5,599 nt of DNA from Parachlamydiaceae bacterium (GTDB lineage Bacteria > Chlamydiota > Chlamydiia > Chlamydiales > Parachlamydiaceae): contig JACCVN010000169.1 in the NCBI GenBank assembly GCA_013698165.1, positions 1 through 5,599 on the forward strand, in the 5' to 3' direction. The notes under the pieces were generated by a model. The model was not told the origin of the DNA, did no database searches, and saw nothing but the letters and a program-made list of their open reading frames with translations. The position numbers and the translations under genes were made by a program. The first letter of the stretch is position 1, and every line of letters starts with the position of its first letter. Positions 1 to 4,973 of the stretch are shown here, one piece after another.

Positions 1-593
1 GCGTAAAAGTCATGACTAACACACTTGTCACAGACATCAAAGAAAATGGGATCTATATCGGCGAAGAATTCATTCCTACTGCCACAGTGATCTGGGCAGC
101 AGGAAATCAAGCTTCGCCATTGCTAAAGACTTTGGACAGCCCCTTGGATAAACAAGGCAGAGCTATTGTAGACAAAGATCTGACAATCTCCGGATTTCCT
201 GAAATTTTTGTCATTGGAGATGCTGCCCATGTGGTCGACAGCAAAGGGGCTCTATTGCCTGGGATTGCTCCCGTGGCCATTCAACAGGGCAGATATGTCG
301 CCAAAGTCATTTTGAAAAATTCTGAGCCCGCTAAGAGAGATCCTTTTGCTTATTTTGATAAAGGCATGATGGCCACCATTGGCCGCGCAAAAGCGGTGGC
401 CGCAATGGGCAAGATTCAGATCTCAGGATTTTTGGCTTGGCTAGCCTGGGGTGCCATTCACATCTTTTATTTGATCGGCTTTCAAAATCGATCCTTTGTT
501 CTCTTACATTGGCTTTATCTTTACCTAATAGGCTCGAGGCCTGTAAGACTGATCACCAGGTACATAGATCGACATCCAGATCAGAAAAAGTAA
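1..593 (+). CDS. ndh: Type II NADH dehydrogenase (NDH-2), C-terminal part, 5' truncated by window edge
   Basis: NDH-2 is a single-subunit FAD enzyme that passes electrons from NADH to quinone at the inner face of the cytoplasmic membrane without pumping protons. The frame is open from base 3 to the window edge, so the ATG at 12 is internal and the N-terminal FAD and much of the NADH domain are missing. What remains is typical of the family: TVIWAAGNQASPLL (end of the NADH domain), the second FAD-binding motif FVIGDAAHV, the quinone-side stretch PGIAPVAIQQGRYVAK, then DKGMMATIGRAKAVA. The tail has hydrophobic segments (ISGFLAWLAWGAIHIFYLIGF and FVLLHWLYLYLI) that match the C-terminal membrane-anchoring helices of NDH-2, and it ends in a basic stretch. 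The stop is TAA at 591-593. It converges with the 717-1733 gene, with a long hairpin between them. The family call is secure; the symbol is by family. Confidence 0.93.
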   Translation, partial: VKVMTNTLVTDIKENGIYIGEEFIPTATVIWAAGNQASPLLKTLDSPLDKQGRAIVDKDLTISGFPEIFVIGDAAHVVDSKGALLPGIAPVAIQQGRYVAKVILKNSEPAKRDPFAYFDKGMMATIGRAKAVAAMGKIQISGFLAWLAWGAIHIFYLIGFQNRSFVLLHWLYLYLIGSRPVRLITRYIDRHPDQKK

Positions 594-597
594 CTAA

Positions 598-690
598 TGT
601 CGGCTGCTCCGTCTCGCAGCAGGAGTCATAGAAGCGTACATACCTGTCTTTGCTCATCTTGACTCCTGCTGCGAGACGCAGCAGCCTACA
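598..690. repeat. Paired REP-like element: two inverted 31-bp arms around a 31-bp loop
   Basis: The arm at 598-628 is the reverse complement of 660-690 with only two mismatches (601 and 609). Each arm contains a smaller palindrome of the form CTGCTGCG-3 nt-CGCAGCAG, at 604-622 (one mismatch) and 666-684 (perfect), so each arm can fold on its own or the two can pair together. It sits five bases after the NDH-2 stop codon and about 27 bases from the stop of the convergent gene. Transcripts from both sides would therefore carry the hairpin at their 3' ends. It lacks a clear T-run, so a role in mRNA 3'-end protection or Rho-modulated termination is inference. A second copy is at 1901-2075, which points to a dispersed genomic repeat family. 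Confidence 0.85.
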
Positions 691-716
691 ATTTAGAAAC
701 AGCTAGTTGAAATTAA

Positions 717-1733
717 TTAATTTTGGATGGTATAGATCCGCATTAAGTCAACGATAGGTGCAACATCTTCATGGAGTTCTGCCGGGTCATTTGAGGGAAG
801 AACTTTACCGGGCATCTTAGCTTTTCGATAAATGAAAAAGTTATCGATCCAAGCGGCTTCTAAATAAGTGTTCATGTGTGAAGGATGATCAATGGCTACA
901 TAGTGGTATGGCTTCGTTCCTAATTCCGCCTTTTCAGAGGCCTTTTTAAGAGCTGCTTGAATGACGCTTGGTGCCGCATTCGTATCACCCATCAATATTG
1001 TTGTCTCTTCAGACTGATATTGATTGATTGCTTCTTCAGCAAATTTTCTGCAGCCTTCATCCGAGCCCGGACCACCTGGAACATGAGATTGAACGAAACG
1101 GAAAATTTCGCCAGTCGATCTTTCCATCAATGTCAATGTAAAAATACATTTAGGTAAATTTTCTGTATATCTAATGGCTCTTACACCAATGAGTTCAAAA
1201 ACTTTTTTATCATAAAGAAAAACATCCTGAGAAGTCGGTTGACTTGGTGGAGTGCTGATGACCCAATTTTTGGGAAGAGTCTCTTTAAGGTAAGTGATCA
1301 CATCTTGATGCGCTTCTTCGAGGGCAATCATAGATCGCGGATGCGTAGGATGATTAATCATTCCCATAATCATTTCGATGCTGATCAATTCCCGCACTGT
1401 TAAGTTAGATGAGCCGCTCACAGGATAATTGTCTGACATGATCGAGCTATCGCGAAGACCTTGGGTGTTTTCAAGAATATGATTTAAATAGTTTTTATTG
1501 AGGATATTCCAAAAGGCGATATGTGTATTTCCAATGCTCATCCCTCTAGGGAGATGGTCGCTAGGAAACTGCCATTTTTTTCCGAGTTCACCGACGTAAT
1601 AAGGCTCGTGTGGGCCGTTATCAGGATTGTTAGGCAATACCATTTTGCTTTCAATTTCTGCCGAGATGTTTTGTGAGATAAAGGGTGAAAAGGAAAGGGA
1701 CAATAATAGAAAAAATTTAGAAATAAAATTCAT
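717..1733 (-). CDS. Exported endonuclease/exonuclease/phosphatase (EEP)-fold protein
   Basis: The protein has 338 residues with the ATG at 1733. A TTG three codons upstream (1742) is open but has no ribosome-binding site, and the ATG gives the cleaner signal peptide. Residues 1-25 look like a Sec signal: a lysine at position 6, a hydrophobic core FFLLLSLSFSPFI, and a plausible cut after ISA. The mature part carries motifs in EEP order: FWNIL (Asn76), ALEEAH (Glu139/140), FVQSHVPG (His217), MGDTNAAP (Asp250, Asn252) and WIDNFFI (Asp297). The family uses these with a divalent metal to cleave phosphodiesters in nucleic acids, phosphoinositides or sphingomyelin. The usual terminal SDH is not seen; the tail instead reads LHEDVAPIVD. 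The substrate cannot be told. The export signal makes a periplasmic or secreted (host-directed) enzyme plausible. It stands alone with its own promoter. The fold call is fairly confident; activity is uncertain because of the divergent last motif. Confidence 0.72.
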   Translation of the reverse strand: MNFISKFFLLLSLSFSPFISQNISAEIESKMVLPNNPDNGPHEPYYVGELGKKWQFPSDHLPRGMSIGNTHIAFWNILNKNYLNHILENTQGLRDSSIMSDNYPVSGSSNLTVRELISIEMIMGMINHPTHPRSMIALEEAHQDVITYLKETLPKNWVISTPPSQPTSQDVFLYDKKVFELIGVRAIRYTENLPKCIFTLTLMERSTGEIFRFVQSHVPGGPGSDEGCRKFAEEAINQYQSEETTILMGDTNAAPSVIQAALKKASEKAELGTKPYHYVAIDHPSHMNTYLEAAWIDNFFIYRKAKMPGKVLPSNDPAELHEDVAPIVDLMRIYTIQN

Positions 1734-1742
1734 AATAACCAA
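1734..1742 (-). other. Weak translation start region of the EEP-fold gene
   Basis: Reading the minus strand, the bases before the ATG at 1733 are GGTTATT, preceded by an AT-rich leader. No real Shine-Dalgarno is visible for either this ATG or the upstream in-frame TTG at 1742. The ATG is preferred on codon type and signal-peptide shape, not on a ribosome-binding site. Confidence 0.4.
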
Positions 1743-1791
1743 TTTGTTTTAATTTAAAATAAGTATCACGCGCCAATAGTAGCATTTTAAT

Positions 1792-1812
1792 GAATTGTTA
1801 GAAATACAATTC
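1792..1812. promoter_or_regulatory. 21-bp palindrome over the -10/start region of the EEP-gene promoter (possible operator)
   Basis: GAATTGT (1792-1798) and ACAATTC (1806-1812) are perfect inverted 7-mers separated by TAGAAAT. The site overlaps the predicted -10 hexamer (1809-1814) and the expected transcription start, which is where a repressor would act. The sequence is AT-rich, so chance cannot be excluded and no regulator family is implied. Confidence 0.3.
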
Positions 1813-1838
1813 TAAACTACTTTGGAATTGCTTTTCAA
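1809..1838 (-). promoter_or_regulatory. Predicted sigma70-type promoter for the EEP-fold gene
   Basis: On the minus strand there is a -35 TTGAAA (1833-1838, 5 of 6 to consensus), an 18-bp spacer and a -10 TAGAAT (1809-1814, 5 of 6). Transcription would start near 1802 and give a leader of about 70 bases before the ATG at 1733. A weaker alternative, TTAAAA/GATACT with a 17-bp spacer, lies at 1762-1790. Confidence 0.5.
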
Positions 1839-1900
1839 TTTTTGTTGACTAATTAGTTTAGAGGACAGTCGGGACGAGGAAAACCGCAAATGAGGGAGCA

Positions 1901-2075
1901 TGTAGCCTGCTGCGTCTCGCAGCAGGTGGATAGCACGAGTAAGCAAAAGAAAAGCCATGCAGGAAAATATGCGTTTTTAAAGATAAGGTGTAGGTATGCT
2001 TTAAGGCTTATTTCACCTGCTGCGAGACTGCTGCGAGACGCAGCAGCCTACGTAGCTGCGAGACGCTGCAGGCTA
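1901..2075. repeat. Second, larger REP-like element with an internal 11-bp duplication and a fifth unit
   Basis: Together with the promoter region, this element accounts for most of the 339-base gap between the two minus-strand genes. The left arm 1901-1928 is the near-exact inverse of 2014-2052 once a tandem 11-bp duplication (TGCTGCGAGAC at 2018-2028 and 2029-2039) is collapsed. Perfect CTGCTGCG-3 nt-CGCAGCAG cores lie at 1907-1925 and 2028-2046. A degenerate fifth unit (2054-2075, GCTGCGAGACGCTGCAG core) follows directly and ends in GGCTA, whose last three bases are the stop codon of the YheT-family gene. The loop (about 85 bases) holds no convincing gene; a 62-codon open frame there (1890-2078, +) is built largely of repeat sequence. 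It is the same family as 598-690. Confidence 0.82.
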
Positions 2076-3035
2076 TAATAAGAGATCCGATTTGAAATCG
2101 TCTTCGAGCCAATGGAGGAGAAGCTGATCCATCCAATAGTAGTCATGGGATACGGCATTGCGTCCAATGAAGCCCATGTGGCCGCCTTGTTTTGTTTGCC
2201 AAATGTTGACAGAACTTGGAACGTGAATTTCCTGGATAAGAGAGGCATCGATAAAGGGATCATCTTCAGCCAAGAGGATTTCTGTCTGGCAGCGAATTTT
2301 CGATAAAAAGTGTTTGCTGCTGCACTTTAGATAATAATCATCGGCATTCTCAAAACCACCCAGCGGAGCAGTGATCGTTTGATCGAATTCATAAATTGAA
2401 CTGACCTTATGCTTCATCCATGTTTGTGTTTGACGGGCAAGGCTTTTGAGAAAATGCATTTCATAGAAAAAATGCATACGTTTTCCAATGGCTAGTACCG
2501 TTTGCTTAAGGTCTATAGGTGTACAAACAGCAAAACAACGTTTGATCCATCGTGTCGCAGATTCACCAAGCTCGCCCGCAAATTTTAAAGCGACATTTGC
2601 CCCCAAGGAAAACCCGATCAAAGTCACCGGAGATTCTGGTGCTTCAATTTTATAAGCTTCCAAAACCTTCAGAAGATCTTCACTGCATCCGGCATGATAA
2701 GGGAGTTTGGAAAGCCCCTTCCCTGAACCACATCCACGTAGGTTAACACGAATGACCCTGTAACCCTTGTCAAAAGATTTTTTGGCCATGCGGATCATGT
2801 ATTTAGCTTCATGGCTACCGCCAAGACCATGCAGCATAACTACCGTCTGATCGGTAAGTTGCCATTTGGGAGGAGTAGACATCTCGCAAGACAATCGGTC
2901 GTCGTCGCTCAAATTCACAAACCAGCGTGCAGATTCAGGAGCAAGTTGAGCAGATCTAAAAGTGGGGATAATTGTCTGTAAATGCTTTGAAGAAGTTCCC
3001 AATAGGGGTTGAAAATCAAGCCATCTTACTGCCAT
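2073..3035 (-). CDS. yheT: YheT/ABHD1-3-family alpha/beta hydrolase
   Basis: The 320-residue length is normal for this family (COG0429-type). The N-terminal F.P.L...HLQTI..T segment (residues 8-26) is a family signature. The hydrolase domain shows HGLGGS (69-74, oxyanion region), NLRGCGSG (98-105), the nucleophile elbow GFSLGAN with Ser143, the acid in AEDDPF (Asp258 or 259), and the base in GGHMGF (His286), so the catalytic triad is intact. Members are esterases of largely unknown natural substrate; eukaryotic relatives act on phospholipids and acyl esters. It is probably cytosolic or peripheral, and no signal peptide is seen. The start at 3035 is fixed by a strong AAAGGAG. The stop TAG comes from the adjacent REP-like unit. 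Upstream lies the lplA relic, so its promoter is either inside that relic or beyond it; the TTGACT at the relic's nonsense mutation has no good partner -10. Confidence 0.9.
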   Translation of the reverse strand: MAVRWLDFQPLLGTSSKHLQTIIPTFRSAQLAPESARWFVNLSDDDRLSCEMSTPPKWQLTDQTVVMLHGLGGSHEAKYMIRMAKKSFDKGYRVIRVNLRGCGSGKGLSKLPYHAGCSEDLLKVLEAYKIEAPESPVTLIGFSLGANVALKFAGELGESATRWIKRCFAVCTPIDLKQTVLAIGKRMHFFYEMHFLKSLARQTQTWMKHKVSSIYEFDQTITAPLGGFENADDYYLKCSSKHFLSKIRCQTEILLAEDDPFIDASLIQEIHVPSSVNIWQTKQGGHMGFIGRNAVSHDYYWMDQLLLHWLEDDFKSDLLL

Positions 3036-3041
3036 ATTATA

Positions 3042-3048
3042 CTCCTTT
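3042..3048 (-). promoter_or_regulatory. Strong Shine-Dalgarno for the YheT-family gene
   Basis: The minus strand reads AAAGGAG, six bases before the ATG at 3035. This is the best ribosome-binding site in the window and fixes the start. It overlaps a TAA (3047-3049) that closes the reading frame left over in the lplA relic. Confidence 0.75.
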
Positions 3049-3078
3049 AAGACAAGTTGACCGCCGCCTCGAGTTTGT

Positions 3079-3198
3079 CCAGTAGCTGAGGCATCGCTTT
3101 TAGATGCATTGCAATAGCGATCAATTGTGCTACAACACCATTAACAAAGCGATAATTATTTTAATGTATTTAGTCAATATTGATGATGAATGGCTGAA
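3079..3198 (-). pseudogene. Relic of a second lipoate-protein ligase gene (internal fragment)
   Basis: This stretch aligns base for base with the middle of the intact lplA gene (4512-4630), at about 80% identity by hand count over 120 bases with a single 1-base indel. It corresponds to lplA residues about 92-132. On the minus strand the relic reads HHQY-stop-LNTLK, then after a +1 frameshift NYRFVNGVVAQLIAIAMHLKAMPQLLDKLEAA, against MHPQYSLNTLNNYRFVNSVVAQSIVDTMQLTALPQLLEIE in the intact gene. It therefore carries a TCA-to-TGA nonsense change and an extra base in an A run. Similarity stops sharply at 3198 and fades towards 3050, where the YheT-family gene begins. Neither the N-terminal RPTGGG motif nor the catalytic lysine region is present, so it cannot code for an enzyme. 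It is a degraded partial duplication or the remains of an old paralogue. Confidence 0.85.
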
Positions 3199-3221
3199 TG
3201 GGCGGTTATACTTGCATTTAG

Positions 3222-3242
3222 GTATATTTATATAAAATATAC
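3222..3242. promoter_or_regulatory. AT-rich palindrome abutting the -35 of the orphan gene
   Basis: GTATATTT (3222-3229) and AAATATAC (3235-3242) are perfect inverted 8-mers around a 5-base ATATA spacer. The site ends exactly where the predicted -35 hexamer begins, which suits an activator site or an UP-like element. All-AT composition makes chance palindromes common, so this is only a candidate. Confidence 0.35.
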
Positions 3243-3271
3243 TTGTATAAAATTAATTCTTGTGTTATATT
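3243..3271 (+). promoter_or_regulatory. Predicted extended -10 sigma70-type promoter of the orphan gene
   Basis: The -35 is TTGTAT (3243-3248, 4 of 6), the spacer is exactly 17 bp, and the -10 is TATATT (3266-3271, 5 of 6) preceded by TGT, giving an extended -10 TGTTATATT. A start near 3278 leaves a leader of about 35 bases to the ATG at 3313. An imperfect palindrome GTTATATTATACAAC overlaps the -10. Confidence 0.65.
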
Positions 3272-3298
3272 ATACAACTTATATTTGTTTACAAACAC

Positions 3299-3304
3299 GG
3301 AAGG
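3299..3304 (+). promoter_or_regulatory. Shine-Dalgarno-like site fixing the start of the orphan gene
   Basis: GGAAGG lies eight bases before the ATG at 3313. An in-frame ATG at 3190 exists, but it lies upstream of the promoter and inside the lplA relic and would add 41 residues of low-complexity I/Y/L-rich sequence. The 3313 start is therefore preferred. Confidence 0.6.
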
Positions 3305-3312
3305 TAATAGAA

Positions 3313-4092
3313 ATGTCAATTCAAACTACACAAAGAATGAGTCAGCTGTCGAAATTCGATGCATCGGGAATTGAACAGCTTTTGCCTGGGCATATGAAAG
3401 CTTTAAGTATTTCAGATCAAGCAGGCAATGAACTCGTCAATATAAATTATGTTAAAGATAAAGATACTGCGGATAAAATTGATGGTCTTTTCAGGACAGC
3501 CAAACAATCTAATGTAACGGGTGCTGGTGGTTTAGAAGCAGCCTTTGTAGTTGTGCGAACTGATAACTGGAAGGATTTTGCTGAAGATTTATTTTTACCG
3601 ATGTTTGTTAATCACATATTAAAAATAGATAATGTTGCCCTAAGGATATTGACAGCGATTCCTGCAATTGCATTTGACATATTAACTCTTGCCCCACGGA
3701 TTGCGATTTCTCCATTCCGAGCTATTTATAATCACTTTTTACCTTCGAAGGTAAATGAGCTTAGTAAAATCATTGTTGAAAATGTTCCCCTTGAAAAACG
3801 CAATCTGGCTTTGGCAGCGATCCAAAAAGGATTAATTACTGTTAAGTTGCGTGAGGAAAGTGTAGATTTTGAAGATGCAGAGAATTCATTGAGAGCTAAT
3901 CAAAAGGTCTCACTGCATTCATTTCTCATTGCAGTAAAAAAATTGCCCGGCAATCTATATTTGGAAAGTAGTGGAAATGCAAACAATATTTACCGAAGAA
4001 GTAGTAGTGAAAAAAATAGATGGATAACATTAACTGGAGGAATTGGGGATCCTAAAACGATGAACTCAACCAGCTCTAAATTTAGCTTTTAA
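3313..4092 (+). CDS. Orphan protein of 259 residues with one central hydrophobic segment; function unknown
   Basis: I do not recognise this family. The N-terminal third (1-90) is soluble and mixed, with an AGGLEAAFVVVRTDNWKDF stretch. Residues about 106-143 (IDNVALRILTAIPAIAFDILTLAPRIAISPF and on to FRAIYNHFL) are hydrophobic with Pro, Asp and Arg spaced through them. This looks more like a membrane-inserting hairpin or amphipathic helix pair than a plain transmembrane span. Residues 150-215 are charged and probably helical, and the last 45 are rich in Ser, Asn and Thr. There is no signal peptide. It has a private promoter and a divergent position relative to the YheT-family gene, and its 3' end overlaps lplA by 27 bases. 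Lineage-restricted genes of this shape in amoeba-associated bacteria are often type III or type IV effectors or inclusion-membrane-type proteins, but nothing here proves secretion. It may have been acquired next to the lplA relic. Confidence 0.8.
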   Translation: MSIQTTQRMSQLSKFDASGIEQLLPGHMKALSISDQAGNELVNINYVKDKDTADKIDGLFRTAKQSNVTGAGGLEAAFVVVRTDNWKDFAEDLFLPMFVNHILKIDNVALRILTAIPAIAFDILTLAPRIAISPFRAIYNHFLPSKVNELSKIIVENVPLEKRNLALAAIQKGLITVKLREESVDFEDAENSLRANQKVSLHSFLIAVKKLPGNLYLESSGNANNIYRRSSSEKNRWITLTGGIGDPKTMNSTSSKFSF

Positions 4093-4902
4093 ATGACTAT
4101 TCTTGCCAATGTAGATCGCCGTATCTGTGGGATTTCGCTCAGTCAATAAGTGATCGATTAGCCCACGGGGAATATCGTTATATAAAATTGTATTAAAGTT
4201 TTTAATAAGGGCGTGCTTAAGGGCATATTTTGCTTTGTTAAGGGCTATTGGGTCTTGGGAGTCGCCCAATAAAGGGTAGCTAGAACTTTGCATCGCATTC
4301 GCAACTCCTGTTTCCGGCCGCAGTAAATCCTCTAAAAATTCATTTGAAGGCATTTGCAAGGAAATTGACCCCTGGTGTAGGTATCCCATTTTGCTTCGCC
4401 TTTGAGCCGCACCGGCCACCTTGCGTCCATCAATAATCAGATCATAAACAGTCGGCTTGGCCATGCAAAACTGTTTTTGGGGTAACTCTTTGCACACACA
4501 ATCTTCTATTTCCAGGAGCTGTGGCAGTGCTGTTAGTTGCATTGTATCCACGATTGATTGGGCCACTACACTATTGACAAAGCGATAATTATTTAATGTA
4601 TTTAGTGAATATTGAGGATGCATGGCTGAAAGTAAAACCGAAAAGGCAAAATCAAATTGATGGAAAATGATCCCCCCCCCTGTAGGACGTTTAGCAAGCC
4701 TTAAGTTATGCTTCGCAATGCCTTCAGATTTAAGAAATTTTTCAGGATGGCTAAAATAGCCGTAAGTTGCTGAAGGCCCTTCCCATTCGTAAAAATGTAA
4801 CAGACACGCAGGACTTAGGCTTAAGGACTCCAAAAGCTCCAGGTCTTTCGCCATATTTTTTTCCGGCGTGTCAACACATGTATCGATAACTTGTAAAAAC
4901 AT
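4066..4902 (-). CDS. lplA: Lipoate/octanoate-protein ligase family enzyme (LplA/LipM type)
   Basis: The protein has 278 residues of the biotin/lipoate ligase fold. It attaches lipoate (or transfers octanoate) to the lipoyl-domain lysine of 2-oxoacid dehydrogenase E2 subunits and GcvH. It starts in family style (VIDTCVDTPEKNMAKDLELLESL) and has RPTGGGIIFHQFDFAFSVL at 72-90 (lipoyl-AMP/substrate loop) and DGRKVAGAAQRRSKMGYLHQGSISL at 158-182 with the conserved Lys161. It is shorter than E. coli LplA (about 338 residues) and lacks a full C-terminal accessory domain. Cys147 in QFCMAKPTVYDL lies where LipM octanoyltransferases have their nucleophile, so transferase activity is possible. The three active-site glycines are all GGG, giving a G9 run. 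The AAAAGGA site (4914-4920) is 11 bases from the ATG, longer than ideal. The gene's end overlaps the convergent orphan gene by 27 bases. The family is secure; the exact chemistry is not. Confidence 0.9.
   Translation of the reverse strand: MFLQVIDTCVDTPEKNMAKDLELLESLSLSPACLLHFYEWEGPSATYGYFSHPEKFLKSEGIAKHNLRLAKRPTGGGIIFHQFDFAFSVLLSAMHPQYSLNTLNNYRFVNSVVAQSIVDTMQLTALPQLLEIEDCVCKELPQKQFCMAKPTVYDLIIDGRKVAGAAQRRSKMGYLHQGSISLQMPSNEFLEDLLRPETGVANAMQSSSYPLLGDSQDPIALNKAKYALKHALIKNFNTILYNDIPRGLIDHLLTERNPTDTAIYIGKNSHLKAKFRAG
4672..4680 (-). repeat. G9 homopolymer inside lplA (C9 on the + strand)
   Basis: Nine consecutive G on the coding strand encode Gly75-Gly77 of the RPTGGG substrate-binding motif, with all three codons GGG. 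Gain or loss of one base would shift the frame at residue 77 and remove the catalytic core. Runs of this length are prone to slippage in replication and in sequencing. Confidence 0.9.
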
Positions 4903-4973
4903 CTCAATGCCAGTCCTTTTACGCGATTTGTTACTGATGCTTGACTCTGCCTGAAAATTTCTATCTATTTCTC

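Noticed and set aside
957..1157. Open frames on the strand opposite the EEP, YheT and NDH-2 genes (957-1157, 2112-2306, 2552-2746, 437-631, 2048-2263)
   Set aside because: All are shadows of well-supported coding genes, without ribosome-binding sites or recognisable protein character.
1734..1742. TTG start adding three residues to the EEP-fold protein
   Set aside because: No ribosome-binding site precedes it, and an ATG follows three codons later at the head of a good signal peptide.
1860..1885. GAGGACAGTCGGGACGAGG resembles the conserved 5' block of bacterial RNase P RNA
   Set aside because: Only a partial match, with no room for the rest of the roughly 350-base RNA and no matching 3' block before the repeat element. 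Probably coincidence.
598..2075. CRISPR array suggested by several copies of one short repeat
   Set aside because: The copies are inverted, at irregular spacing, with genes between them and no uniform spacers.
1890..2078. 62-codon open frame on the + strand through the second repeat element
   Set aside because: Much of its length is repeat-unit sequence, it has no ribosome-binding site, and its translation is low-information (Cys/Arg/Ala-rich). It follows from the repeats and is not a gene.
3190..3312. N-terminal extension of the orphan protein from the ATG at 3190
   Set aside because: The ATG lies in the lplA relic and upstream of the predicted promoter, has no Shine-Dalgarno, and gives an I/Y/L-rich string from AT-rich promoter DNA. 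The ATG at 3313 has GGAAGG eight bases upstream.
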